Shown here piece after piece: positions 12,284-24,500 of a stretch of 64,000 nt of DNA (within the stretch, counting starts at the first letter, position 1; every line of letters starts with the position of its first letter). Origin of the DNA: Plenodomus lindquistii (taxonomy: Eukaryota > Ascomycota > Dothideomycetes > Pleosporales > Leptosphaeriaceae); the NCBI GenBank assembly GCA_025504975.1, contig JANUWI010000012.1:248001-312000 (forward strand), read 5' to 3'. The position numbers and the translations under genes are program-made. The notes beneath the pieces were generated by a model. That model was not told where the DNA came from. It saw only the letters and a program-made list of their open reading frames with translations, and made no database searches.

Positions 12284-13029
12284 TGCGACGCTGATAGTGG
12301 CACGGGCACTAGAATGGAGCAAGTGTGGGGGTTCGAAGCGGCATGAGATAAATACTACTGCATCCAACGGCGATGAATCAAGGAAAGACGAGTATGACGG
12401 CGGAGTTAAAGAGACTGCTGTGACGGAACATGATTGCATATGGGAAGTGATTGATATGCACACTGGGAAGGAAAGCGCATGCAGTCTGGGGTTGAGCAAG
12501 AGCCACCGTTTTCAGTCAGGAATGCAGGCAGAGTGCAAAGAGGCGAAGAAGGTGGGTTGAGCGTGTGGTTGCCCATGGTACAGAGATTTGGACGAGCCAT
12601 GGGATGGGGTCGATAAGAGCGAGGGCGATCACGAGGTGGACGCGTGGGTGCTTGCTACTACTGTTCGAGTAGTTGCAGATGATGGTGGTAGGAAGGAGCG
12701 TGGAAGGCTCTTGGGTGGCCGCAAAACGCAGCCTACTGTACAGAACATGGTTGCGCTATCTCTACGGTGGCGCGTGATGGGCACAGATGGGACGGGAGGG
12801 CGATTTGGGCAGGCTAGGCGCAACGTGTGCAAGAAGATGCAGAGACTAGCGGACGGAGGAGTGAAGGTGGAGCAGAGGGTGCGGGCGATAAGGCAAGGCG
12901 ACCAAGCTGGCGGGATGCTGGCCCCGCTCTCGTTCCAGAGCCGCATTCTCGCGCCTTCTGCTACCCCACATTCGCGCCGTGCATGGCCAGTTCAACGTTG
13001 CTGCTAGGTGTAAGACGCTGGACTCCAAG
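12284..13029. other. Divergent promoter region between the RhoGEF and Nas2 genes
   Basis: About 750 bases between two oppositely oriented starts. Open frames here are GC-driven and not supported. An in-frame upstream ATG for the Nas2 gene lies at 12979. Confidence 0.5.
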
Positions 13030-13885
13030 ATGGACGATATACATGCGCCGACGGTGTCGTCGGGCCCTACGTCATCGGGCTACTCCAACGGCGTTCCCAA
13101 GGAGCAGCTTACCTTGCAAGAGCTCATTGCTGAGAAGGACAGGGTAGAGACGGAGTTGAAGGCGCTCGGCCAGGTCTTGGACTCTGTAGGCGTCTTTTGT
13201 GTAGAGATGACTATGCCTTGCTCCCAGCTAACCGCAGACGCAGCATGGCGTGCACATGAACACGGGCCTGACCACGTTTGATGGCTTCCCACGCAGTGAT
13301 ATCGATGTCGCGCAGAGTATGCTTTAGCTTTCACCACCTGGGCCAATATCATCTCGACTGACGGTATGCATAGTACGCACTACACGCGCACGAATAATTC
13401 GGCTCAAGAATGACTACAAGGATCTCATGTCACGCATCGAAAAGGGCCTCCACGAGCACCATGCGCGACTTGCAGAGCAGGCACAGAGCCCAGCCACTGC
13501 TGGCCAGGGCGTCAACGGCTTCAGCGCACCACCTGCGGCCCTCGAGGCGCCATTCGCAAAGGTCAATAGCGTCGTGGCCGACAGCCCAGCAGAGGCGGCA
13601 GGGCTGAAGGTTGGCGACACCATTACCAAGTTTGGCTGGGTGGACTGGACAAACCACGAGAGGCTGTCGCGGGTGGCAGAGGCCGTGTCGCAGAACGAGG
13701 GGGTCAGTATCGAACAAGGCATACGATGTTGACAAGATGCTGACAAATGACAGATGCCGCTCACGGTCAAGGTGCTGCGACCCAACGCCTCAGGCGGCCC
13801 AGCAGAGACTGTACAGATGCAGCTCACACCACGGCGCAACTGGGGCGGAAGAGGGCTGCTGGGCTGCCACTTGCTGCCGCTGTGA
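13030..13885 (+). CDS. nas2: 26S proteasome assembly chaperone Nas2 / PSMD9 (p27), PDZ protein
   Basis: Assembly chaperone of the 19S base that binds the Rpt5 C-terminus and keeps base precursors from docking too early. Four exons: 13030-13185, 13244-13316, 13374-13702, 13754-13885; introns of 58, 57 and 51 nt with CTRAY branch points. The product is 229 residues. The N-terminal half is helical (LQELIAEKDRVETELKALG, then RTTRARIIRLKNDYKDLM). A PDZ domain follows from about residue 125: FAKVNSVVADSPAEAAGLKV, GDTITKFGWVDW, then MPLTVKVLRPN. The conserved FPRSDIDVAQ block lies at the second splice. The start could also be the in-frame ATG at 12979, which would add 17 residues; 13030 was chosen because conserved residues begin just after it. 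Confidence 0.92.
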
Positions 13886-14422
13886 TTCGGCTGTAGGTCA
13901 GTGAAGATGTGTCTGGGAGGGTTGCGGTGGGCACAAGGCTGGCAACAAGTGGCCAGGTTGGTGCGTGGCGCATTGGGTTTGGGCAACAAACATGGAGTAG
14001 CATACATAGCATGGCATGGCAGGGCATATGTAGCATGATACCCGGCGTCAATGTTGTTGCATCAATCAATCACGTACAGGAAAGAAGTGCGCGTGTTGTT
14101 TTCTTCTCGTGCTGCCTGCTGCTGTTGTTCATTGTCGCGTCGATTGCTGCGCGGGTGATTGTTCCAAAGAGAGGGCAGCGCCAAGCGGGGATCCACACGG
14201 CCGGCCAACACTTCACCTTGCACAACAAAACCTCTTCTGCCCCCTCTACAACGGCCCTCCAGCCCGCAATCCACCCCCACTCACTGCCCAAAGGTATGCC
14301 CGCCCGCACCACGCCTGCTGCTGTTCTGCGCAGCCACCCACTAACCACCGGCGCCCCTCCAGTTTCTGCGCAATAACAAAGCCGCAACCCACCCCGCCAC
14401 AACAAAAACACCCGCCACAGCC
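13886..14422. other. Intergenic; Nas2 3' side and Ran promoter
   Basis: 537 bases upstream of the Ran start, ending in C/A-rich sequence (about 14230-14420) typical of a fungal 5' UTR. No gene seen. Confidence 0.55.
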
Positions 14423-15353
14423 ATGGCCGAAGCCGCACAAGGCAGCGTCCCCACCTTCAAGCTGGTGCTTGTTGGCGACGGCGGTACTGGAAAGGTATGC
14501 ACCGTCCTCTGCCCTCATATCTTCCGCGCAGCCAGCTCCAACGGCTGCGACAGCGAAGCGTGCATGCGACCACACAGACAGCTGACAGCCACCCGCAGAC
14601 CACCTTTGTCAAGCGCCATTTGACCGGAGAGTTTGAGAAGAAGTACATTGCGACGCTCGGAGTCGAAGTCCACCCGCTCGGCTTCACCACCGTACGTTGC
14701 CCGCCGCCCGCCCACTCGCGCCATGCGCCCTGCTAACCACGGCACGACAGAACCTTGGCCCCATCCAGTTCGACGTCTGGGACACGGCAGGCCAGGAGAA
14801 GTTTGGTGGTCTCCGTGATGGCTACTACATCAACGGCCAGTGCGGCATCATCATGTTCGACGTAACATCGCGCATCACATACAAGAACGTTCCCAACTGG
14901 CACCGTATGTTGATCCGCGACTCGCACCCTACCTCGCACGCCCACTAACACCACTCCACAGGTGACTTGGTCCGTGTCTGCGAGAACATCCCCATTGTCC
15001 TTACCGGCAACAAGGTCGATGTCAAGGAGCGCAAGGTCAAGGCCAAGTCCATCACCTTCCACCGAAAGAAGAACCTCCAGTACTACGACATCTCCGCCAA
15101 GTCCAACTACAACTTCGAGAAGCCATTCCTCTGGCTCGCGAGGAAGCTCGTCGGCAACCAGACTCTGGTACGCCTTTCTCTGCTCTAACCGCGCGACCCC
15201 CAAGACTAACTGTGAAACCAGGACTTTGTCGCTGCCCCCGCCCTTGCACCTCCCGAGGTCCAGGTCGACCAGGCCGTGCTCGCCCAGTACGCAAAGGAGA
15301 TGCAGGACGCCGCCGAGATGCCCCTGCCCGACGAGGACGACGGTGACTTGTAG
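14423..15353 (+). CDS. gsp1: GTP-binding nuclear protein Ran (Gsp1)
   Basis: Small GTPase that drives nuclear import and export and spindle assembly. Five exons: 14423-14494, 14599-14691, 14751-14904, 14962-15167, 15222-15353; introns 104, 59, 57 and 54 nt. The 218-residue product is near the usual 216 and is highly conserved. G1 GDGGTGKTTFVKRH is split by intron 1 after GTGK. The switch-I block is KKYIATLGVEVHPL. G3 is WDTAGQEKFGGLRDGYY, G4 is TGNKVD, G5 is SAKSNYNFEKPF, and the acidic C-terminus is DEDDGDL. All residues needed for GTP binding and hydrolysis are visible, including the switch-II Gln. No odd features. Confidence 0.98.
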
Positions 15354-16138
15354 ATGACGCAAACGCAAACAGCTCCGCCACGGGCGCTGCTGACGGGCAT
15401 GACGAATACGACATGGGAAACGGGCAGGAGGAAAGGCGAACGAGGGCAACAGGGATATCACGATGCTGTCGGAACATTCTTAGCGAAAACTGGGCCTAGA
15501 CGTGTGGGCGGGCGGAGGATCTGTCTTTTAACTCTCTGAAAGAATCGAGATAGGACGTGCTGGACTAGCTGGCGCGCTCCCAATCCGTCTCTGATTACAA
15601 TCAAGGAATGAACAAGGATTAGACTGTTCTAGTGTCGTCTTTGTCTCTGTTGAATCGTGAACGTGGTGATTACAGGCGCAGTGCCAGCCTTACTAATATA
15701 ATAACAGGAAGATACCACGACTCTTAAATGTTATATTTCACTAAATTATATTACTTGCCAACAACACATTCCACAACTTACTCACGCTAACACGCCGCAG
15801 AAGGCTAAACTGCCATCATGCACGCACCAAAAACCCGCATATTGAGATCATTTCGCAGTCCAATCAAACATGAAATGTTATTAATCAAGGTTATCATTAT
15901 CCCAAACGGAAATTACTCCCAAAGAAAAAACAACCTACCCACCCATTGCTCAACCAACCAACAAACTATACATGTCCAGGCCGTCTAGATAACCTTGATA
16001 CTTTCTTCTTCTTCTTCTTCTCGTAACAGGTAGGCGGGCAGGCAGGGTAGCAGTATCAAATGGAATAATTACATGTACAACACACTGTCGGGCTTGCTCA
16101 TCTGCCCTTTCTTTTCAAGACGACTCCAAATTTGGGGA

Positions 16139-16154
16139 GGGGGGGGGGGGGGGG
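16139..16154 (+). repeat. G16 homopolymer tract
   Basis: Sixteen consecutive G, immediately preceded by GGGGA. Such tracts are often mis-sized in assemblies. Confidence 0.9.
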
Positions 16155-16180
16155 CAAAGTCCTTACAATGTAACATGGTA

Positions 16181-16200
16181 ACATGACATGACATGACATG
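16181..16200 (+). repeat. (ACATG)4 short tandem repeat
   Basis: Four exact ACATG units, with an imperfect copy just upstream, in the shared 3' region of the Ran and transcription-factor genes. Confidence 0.85.
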
Positions 16201-16546
16201 ATATAGTATGACACGTGTGACATGCATACAACAGCAGTAAGCAAGTAAGTGAGTGAGATCCCCCGCCTCCGTTAGCAAGTCGTCATTTTTACACACACCA
16301 TTGCAGGTCAAGTTTTCGTTTTTTTTTTCATTTTTGTTTGTTTGATGGATTTAGGAACGAAACGAATGGAAGAAGAGGGTAGTATGCGGAGGGGTATAAA
16401 ATCTATTCCATGAAAAAAACAGCATTTTTTCGAAACGCGTACGGAGGCGAAGCGAAGCGAGGCAAGTAAAACTAAAGGTTTGTTCGTGGGGGTCTACGAC
16501 TTGAGCATGCTAAAGGTGATATCGTTAGTAATATATAGAGGCATTG

Positions 16547-18834
16547 TTAGAGAGAGGGGAGATTGTTAACATACGGAGCAATCAACTGCGCATACTGCTG
16601 TTGCGGGACGTTTCTCCCTTCCTCGATAACATTTCGTATGACGTCGTGCTGGTCAATATTACTCCAGAGATGAATGCTCATGGCTTTTTTGCTGTGGAAT
16701 AGTGTGTGTGCTACGCCTCGGACCTGGCCGAGGACTACGTTGGCAATGGGCCAGGTGCTGGAGTATTGCTGCAGTGTGCCCACGTCGAGGCGGATCGACT
16801 GCTTGATGATGTCGTCTTGGCCGTCGGGGACAAGGAAGGACCAGTATGAGAGGTGTACGACAGAGGCCATGACGACTACGCATGTGAAGAAGGGGGTGTG
16901 GTGGAGTAAGTTCCCTGGCAACCGAATCAGGGACGAGATGTTTTCTGCAGATGTGAGACATTTGGCCGTATGGATCTCGCGGGTTTGCGTGGGCAATAAA
17001 ACCTGGCCGGGTTGCACGCAAATGTTTACGCCTTCTACGCGGCCAAATCCTAGGTTGCTGCGTGGCCGGTGCAGCATGATAGTCGAGCCGCCGTTCACCA
17101 TGTGTGCTTGGAACAGCACTTCGTCGACGTGCCCGTTGTTGTCGACAATGTCGAGTTTGGAGGGGGGGAGGTGTAAGCGCCAGTTGCAGAGGTATCCGTC
17201 TACGACGTCGACGGCGTGGTATTCAAATGTGGAGTCGAGACGCGCGCATTCAAAGACTTTGCCGAGAATGCGGATGGCGTCAATGAGGTAGGTGAAGGAG
17301 CTGAAGATAGGAAATTCGGGGAGGAAGGCCGAGTCATCGTAGTCTTGGAGGGTATGGGGATAGGGAATTTGCTGTTGTGGAAGATTAGCGGATGGTCATC
17401 GATGGGGTGATGGTTCGCTCCAACGGTAGTCCCTCTGACGACGCTCTTCCAGTCATATAGGCTGCTATTATCCGCATGCTGGTGAGGCGCAGACCTTTAC
17501 AAGAATGACCCAAAGTGGAATGCTACTCATCGACAAGAAAGGCAATGATGCCAAGCCACGAGTGACGATCAAGAAAGTATAACTTACACCCGTGAAGTAT
17601 TGTTCGTCCTCGCAGGGAAGCGGGACGTCAGTGGCAATGTCCTTCAACCGGAACTGTACGCCAGGGTTGACGGCGGTCATCATGCCATTGGCCGTGTACA
17701 TGGACCACCATGTCCTTCGCCAGCACTCCTCCAACTGTGGATCACCCTCTCCATGCATTATCGCAAAGTTCATGCGATGCAGGCCAATCTCCAGACAAAG
17801 AGCTTGCGCAATGGCAAAGATCTGAGAGGCTCGTGGAACCTCATTGTGCGAGTGTAACGCAATGGCGAAGAGTAGAAGGGCTTGCACTGACCATGCATCG
17901 CGTGGGTAGTTTCCGCTGTTGATATATCGGTCCAAGGCCTCTTTATACATTTCTGTAGGAATAGATGGAACGAAGCTTGAGCCAACAAACTGAATCGCCA
18001 TTTCAAGAAGCGGTGCCTGTCGATCCCGGAGAATGCCCATCATCCTGGATTCCGGTAGACAAAAAGGATGCGAGTTGTAGAAGTAATGGTAGAATGCCTG
18101 AGTAGCCGTCTCAGGGCCCAAGTGCCCGAAACGGTTGAGTCGCTCGGCTCCATTGAGGTCTCTTTGCACTGGTGGTGCAATTGACTGAACACTATGCCTG
18201 CTGCTTGGACTAATTTGGTTGATGACGGCCCTTTCACCGTGATATGAGTACTCTGGTGATGAGAGGTGGCCGTTGGTGATGGCAACTTCGGTTGGTGTGT
18301 GACCTTTCAAACCGTTAGAACTGCACCAATGTTTCTCTGCGCTTGCTTGCCATTGATAACTACGGGCGTACTGCTGTCTTCTTTGTTCTTCCTCTTGCCC
18401 TTCCAACCTCTGCGTGACTTGATGTAGGTGCACTCGACATTGTCGGTCCGACATCGCGAGCAACGAACACCACCATCACACTTCAAATGTCTACTTCGAC
18501 ACGGGACGCATGCGACAGCAACAGAAGCTCTCGATTGACTGTCATTTGACGCTTTCGGGGCGTTCTTTTGCCTATCATGCGACCCTCTCTTGTCGCTGTC
18601 AGATAGCGGAGCTTGCGCCGGTGGTGTTCCCCCATTGAGACTACCGCTAAGACTGCCATGGGTGGTGACACTAGTTGAGGGTGAAGGATGAAGACCCTGC
18701 GATGATGACAAAGGCGATGCTAAGTCGGATGAGAAGTCCTGTTGTTGACCCCAGTATGCGGGATCCACGCCAGCCGGAAGAGAAGGAACACCCTGCATTG
18801 CTTGGGGCGACATCGCCATGGCGGAAGGAGGCAT
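16547..18834 (-). CDS. Zn2Cys6 fungal-specific transcription factor (XlnR-like class)
   Basis: DNA-binding regulator. Exons 18372>-18834, 17588-18303 and 16547-17371; introns 18304-18371 (68 nt, CTAAC branch) and 17372-17587 (216 nt); product 667 residues. The binuclear zinc cluster has its six Cys at about 109, 112, 119, 125, 128 and 135 with perfect C-x2-C-x6-C-x5-C-x2-C-x6-C spacing, followed by the basic linker RRGWKGKRKNK. The rest matches the fungal-specific TF domain, with the landmarks FYNSHPFCLPE, LEIGLHR, EECWRRTWWSMY and PLPCEDEQYFTG. The long second intron may instead be two introns around an 18-codon exon at 17425-17478. The gene lies about 1.2 kb past the 3' end of the Uge3-type epimerase, so a role in controlling the neighbouring polysaccharide genes is possible but only inferred from position. 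The start at 18834 is tentative. Confidence 0.85.
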
Positions 18835-20020
18835 CTTCTGACCTAAAAGCTCGTGAAAGATGGCGCGGCCCCTGGAGTGCGAGTCGTGTGGGCGTTGCGA
18901 TATGTGGATCTGGAGAGACGTTGAGGTCCAACGGCTGCGGGCTGGTGGGCGAGGGAGCCGCTAGTCACGTGCGGGGTTTAGCGTTGCGCAAGTACGATGA
19001 TCCAATCACCTTCGCGCTCACCCACAGGCCGATGTTTGCGGTCGACTTGTCTTTGTGCAGAACAACTGGCCCCTCCCTTTTCACCCATGGCTTCACACGT
19101 CACTCGGTGCAACCTCAGCGAGTCGTCGCGCTGGTGGAAATGGTCGGTTAGGCTCCTTGCGTTACCACACCGTCGAGAATCGGGCTTCGCTTGTACCGCC
19201 TTGAAAGGCCAACATCGAATCGGAAGACGGCACTCTAGCGCGCGACGCCTCCCGCTTGCCCGTTGACGAGATGCACTGTCGGATCTTGAGCGCAAAAGCT
19301 GTCGGTGGACCTTTACTGGCTGCTCTTCTGATGTGAATGGGAGCGTCTCAGCTGAGATGCAATTCGACGTCTCGGCCACTAATTGTTGGGTCGCCTATTG
19401 TGCTCAGCTACAGGATATCATCATTTCTAATTGAATTACTGTCTACTTTCGACATCTCACACTTGAGTATCATGGTCAAGCTAATTGGTTGAGCTGTGGA
19501 AAGTAAGCAGGGCCTTAATTCGAGATGACTATCTGAGGTACCGTAAGTGGCAGAGCGTGCATGGCATGGCAGCCACATGTAAACGTCTCGACTCCTTACC
19601 CTCCATGTTGATGCCACACGAGTTGTTACAGGTTTGGCTGACACGAGACCTTCAGCGATATGTTCGGCCATTCGTCTCTTTGGAGGAAGAGATTTCCTGA
19701 ATCCAACTTATCATACTACAACTGCGTGAAGAATCTCCAAAGTGCGGCAGTTCCATGCATAGATCACGATTATAACGTACGTGTTGCCAAAATTGTATTC
19801 ATGAAAACAATTAATAATTTTATTTTGCTTCAAAGCTGTCATGTACCCTCGATGAAAATGGATATGTGGACATCTACCAAGTCCATGCAAACCAAACGCC
19901 AGTATGCAAATGCTGAATAACCTTGGGAATCCATCGGGGAGAGGCTTCGATGAGACCCAGAAATTGCGAAGATGTTAAGAATGAATGCAATGCTGCCATG
20001 ACCATGCAGACTATCCAGCC
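18835..20020. other. Intergenic between the transcription-factor and epimerase genes
   Basis: Promoter side of the transcription-factor gene and 3' side of the epimerase gene. The scattered open frames show no domain. Becomes A/T-rich around 19790-19840. Confidence 0.5.
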
Positions 20021-21515
20021 TCACACTTGGGGACACCGAGGCCTGGTGAAATTCCAGACATCAGTCGAGCAGTCCTTGAGCGAACGATCTGCCCGCCACT
20101 GAAGCTCGTCTTCCGCACGCCGAACTTCTGCCACACAGAAGCCTACATCTCCCGCCCTTCGTCCTACTTCGCGAGCTGGAATCGTCCGCTGAGAGGTCTC
20201 CTCTAGACTTTGAAGCACTTCCCGGACCGTATGGCCTTGACCAGTACCTATGATTGGTTAGTTTAATTTCTTGTTGTTCATAATCGAATGAGGCAGGAAA
20301 GAACATACCCAAGTTGTAAGCGCGGAAAGGATGCTTGGTTCGACCAGCTGCAGAAGCGGCTAAAGCTGCAACATGCCCTCGAGCCAAATCAACCACGTGG
20401 ATGAAGTCACGCACGGCGGTTCCATCCGGTGTGTCCCAATCGGTACCGTAAATCTCCAGGACTGGCTTAACACCTGTCAAGACACTGGCGATAACCGGGA
20501 TGAGGTTGCTCGGTTTCTGGCGTGGATCCTCACCCAAGACACCTGACTCATGGCAACCAACCTGTGTTGACTGATTAGATTTAGTATTTGATGGCCTTTA
20601 AGCAGTACTTACCGGGTTGAAGTAGCGTAGCGCAGTTATGGCCCAGGTGGGATCTGAGTATGCGAGGTCGGCAAGAATAGACTCGCACATGAACTTGGAT
20701 CGTCCGTACGGCGAAGTAAGGCCCAATACACCAGGCAGTACACGGCGTTCAACGCCATCCTCACCAAGGAACGATTCTGGATGGTGAACACAAAGTTCCT
20801 CTCGAAGAGGTAGCCCACAATTCGCACCCTCACCATACACTGTGGCAGACGATGAGAAGACAAAGTTCTTGATGCCGAATTCTTCCAGTAGGCTGAGGAA
20901 ATCAACCAATCCACACACGTTGTTGTTGTAATACCTCAGCGGTTGCCGGATGCTTTCCTCGACTGATTTGTATGCTGCAAAGTGGATCACGCCCGAAATT
21001 CTGGATCGGCGAAGAGTCGAAGTCTCCGTTGTACCATTCGGGTGAACATTGATACCTGAATCGATCCGTGGAATTGCGGCCGACTTCTTCTCAGCGCTGT
21101 AGTCCACGAACTCATGGAGAACCGATCTCATGAGTTGGCTACGATAGTCGAGATGGCGAAATCGAAGATCTGGCATAGGCTTCCCTTGCATCCTAAGGCT
21201 TTCCACAGCAAGAGTTCTGATCCTTTCCAGGACACTTTCATAGGAATTGCTCAAATCGTCGACGACGATAACATTGTGGCCTTCCTTCAAGAGCTCCAGG
21301 ACAGTGTGTGAGCCAATGTATCCTAAGCCGCCGACCACCATGACGAAAGGTGAGCCAGAGTCGGAGAGGTCCAGTGGATCGACGTAAACATTATCGTTGG
21401 CGAGGTTCGAGCAGTCCGTAGTTGGTGTGTTCACGGACTCAGGTCTCGAAGATGGCGATTGGGAGCGCGAGGAACATAAGGATGATGTGCTCATTGTGTG
21501 CAAAGACGCGTCCAT
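20021..21515 (-). CDS. uge3: UDP-glucose 4-epimerase, Uge3 type (GAG precursor synthesis)
   Basis: Interconverts UDP-glucose and UDP-galactose and, in the Uge3 class, UDP-GlcNAc and UDP-GalNAc, giving the precursors of galactosaminogalactan. Exons 20613-21515, 20309-20561, 20021-20247; introns 51 and 61 nt; product 460 residues. The short-chain dehydrogenase fold is clear. The NAD-binding GGLGYIGSHT is at about 62-71. The catalytic Ser block is FSSSATVYGE, the YxxxK pair is Tyr270/Lys274 (SPYGRSK), and the family blocks YFNPVGCHESG, GTAVRDFIHVVDLA and AYNLGTGQGHTV are present. It differs from primary-metabolism GalE by a Ser-rich N-terminal extension of about 55 residues and an insertion of about 35 residues near position 140-175. 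The assignment as Uge3 rests on the cluster context (GH114, Agd3 and Gtb3 genes follow). A housekeeping galactose-pathway role is the alternative. Confidence 0.92.
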
Positions 21516-24500
21516 TGTGAGTTGAAGAAGTGCTTCAAATGTAAGCTCTGGGATGATCTGTGGTGGCAGGGAAAGGTTTGTGCAGATTCTTATATATTTC
21601 CAGCCTCTGACAATTTCAGCAGCCTTACGCCAAATCAGGTTGCACGCACTTCAAGCATAGACTTGTACCAGTACTGCACGAAATCATTCAGACTCTTGGC
21701 TAGATTCAGCCTCCCGGGCTCGATTCATACGGTCCGGAGTCTCGTCAGGTCCAAGCACTTTCGAATATACTCACCCTCGCTAAAGATCCCGGTCCAATCT
21801 AACACCATAGGACGGCCGTCCAGACTTCCCGTATGAACTGAAATAGCACAAGCTTAGACTCTTGGGTATTGGTGCCGGAGCTGTAGGTTTGCCAATGTGG
21901 ACCGAACACGCAGACATTGTTGGCCGATTGCCCTACAATGTTTGCGAAGTACCCAATACTATCCACTCAACATGTTGGGACACTGCTCCCGCGGCCTCAA
22001 GAATTTCTGGCAAAACGTCACGACTACATCAGCACCAGTGCTACTCCGTGCTGAAACGTCGATCAGTGTATAAGAACCGTTCCATGAAATGCAAGTATGG
22101 AACGCCGATGCAAAGACTATTCCAGTAGAGGACAATCCAACAACCTCAATCCACTGGGGCGACATCACATCCACCTATGCAGTTTGCCTCGATCAATCAA
22201 TGTCCAGAGCGGCCTTGGAGACGGCGCTTTACTGAACGTGGATGCTCAGAAGCCATCGATACTCCCAATGCCAGTCAGCACTGTTAACAACGTATCTAGC
22301 CCGTGGCTTGCCAGGAGTATTGGCGCTGTGCTTGACAATGTTTGTGCATAGGCGTGACGCCTTCTGACGGGATCAATCTAGACCAGTAGTCCGGACTTGC
22401 GGATGTTCACAAGGTCAGGGGTGAATATGACTCGTCACTGACATTCTACCGCATCCTTAGTGACGAGACGAATACTAGCTATCCTCCAGGATCCGTGTCA
22501 TCCCTGCAAAGGGTTTCGCCCACCGGTCGAGCAAGCACCGGGCTAGAGGGCAACTCCATCGGCAGGTGAGTCTACATGATTCCGCTTGAGACGGCACATC
22601 GGCTGATGTGCATGCTCAGCCCTGCACACTGTATAGGCACGGTGGGTTTCATCCCTGCAAGCTTGTTAGCCGCGCTACCTAGAAGACATGTCAACCTCTA
22701 ATCTCAAACAGGCATTGATCGGTTACTCAAAAAAAAACTAGATGTAAATCTGTGCTCTCAGCTCATGACCAGGGCAGGGCCGCGACAATTGGTGGCTGAA
22801 ACGCACCCGGGGTGTGAGCCGAGGCGCGTAGACACTAAACGATTCGGTCCATTCGTGCCTAAGCCATCGCATACTGCACGGTGCCCTTTCTCTTCTAGAA
22901 GACGAGTATGTCGTCCTCGCATAGCCGAACACAGCAGACGGAAATCTAGGCAGTTGTCACGCGGAGACCGACCCGTACGTTGCGGATCACTATTCCAAAG
23001 TTCTGAAAGTACATGAACTTCTAGACCTCAGCGTCTTTGCTGTGTCAGATCTCACGTTCGTTTCTGAAGACTCGCTTGTGAACTGACGAGGCAGTCGCGC
23101 TTGCCGAAGCAGTGAGGTAACACAATTCTAGTAAACTTCGCGATCGACATGCACTCGGCTTCGAATCTAAAGTTTAAAAGAGCGAGACGACGTCGATAAT
23201 ATGAAAGCTGCCAGCCGGAGGCGAATGTGTATCGAAGTCAGGTGTGGCGTTATACACGCATCTTGATGCGGTGCTTTCCTAATTCATTGGTACTCTAATT
23301 GACTTGTCAAAGTAGGTAGGTGTAAGAGAGAAGGACGTTGTGGCTTGTGCTAAGCACAAATCAGGGTCGCGACTGAAACGCCACGTTTCGATGCTTCGCG
23401 AAATCCGCCACACTCTTGACGATCGCCTCAGTCTGAAGCTCAAGATATTGTGGAAGTTGTTGCCATGCCAAGCAGGGACCTGCGTTAGTGTACCTCAAAT
23501 CGAAGGCCTCGCTCTACCGTTCTTCTACAAACGGGTTCACGTGGTCGTGCTGAGTGAACCAGAGAATGTGATTTTACTAGAGTTTGAAACTAGCATGATC
23601 TAGAGTCGCAAAATATGACGTTGAGTGGCGAAATATCGTCAGAAACGACTGATAATAGGCCACACTGCCAATGGGTCAAGACTCGGGTGAATGTCGACGA
23701 CGCCGCGCTGAACAAAGTCCCGATCTGGATGGAGCGCAGCAGCCATGGGCGCTCAAGCGGCGATCATCGAACGTGATTTTCTCATCTTGCATGGCTTTAC
23801 ACCTACGATTTCTTCAGCCATATGCAACCCACGGAGCTCTCAGACGCGGAGTTACCCGCCGGTCTGCACGGTCCCAGTAGCGTTACAGAGCTTACCTCCC
23901 TCTGCCAGTCAATAATCCGGTACACTAGCAGCAATCAGTCTATGTCTCATCCGAGGACTCTGACAGCCCCTTAAAGCTAGACATTCCACGACTACGGGTG
24001 CTAAGCGCTGGTCAGTGCCTTGATCATGGAGTAGCACTCTATTTCCTCTACACCTTGGCGTGGAAACTCCGGAAGCGAGACAGTTTGGCCGGCCGCAACT
24101 CATCGCGAAACACTGGCTTGCAAAGTGCAGTGAAGACTTACACTTGTAACCTGTCAAAGACTGGGGGAGATTGGCGGCAGAATATCGGGAGTTAAGACTT
24201 ACTAAGCCGCAAGTTCGAACCAGCAACAAAGCTACACCTACGACTCTGCAAAACTATATCCTAGACACTTGGATAGCATGGGATCTGCAGAACCCCTGAT
24301 TCAAGGCTGAGTATCGTGCAGTGATAGTACATTGCCGACAAATCAACAGCATTCTCGTTGCCCACTTTTGCAGACATGGCCCCGCACTTCTGCCGTCCAT
24401 CCTCGATTCTTGACCGCCGACATCTCCACACTCGATTATCGTTACCACGCCACATACCTTTGGGTTTGAGCTTGCGTCCAGCCTCCAGGGGCAATGGCAC

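Larger units (their letters stand above)
15354..16546. other. Intergenic; convergent 3' ends of the Ran and Zn2Cys6 genes, with simple repeats
   Basis: About 1.2 kb between the Ran stop and the stop of the transcription-factor gene on the opposite strand. It contains a TTC run (16004-16020), a G run (16139-16154), an (ACATG)4 block (16181-16200) and several A/T runs. No gene supported. Confidence 0.6.

Noticed and set aside
12588..13007. 139-codon plus-strand frame upstream of nas2
   Set aside because: GC-driven frame in a divergent promoter, no domain and no splice link to nas2.
14733..15477. Minus-strand frames of up to 242 codons across Ran
   Set aside because: Antisense shadow of the highly conserved Ran exons.
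22430..22470. 9-bp inverted repeat CTCGTCACT / AGTGACGAG
   Set aside because: Arms this short are expected by chance in a 64-kb window; not a known binding site.
24200..24240. tRNA-like T-loop (AAGTTCGAACC)
   Set aside because: No acceptor stem, anticodon arm or A/B-box spacing around it.
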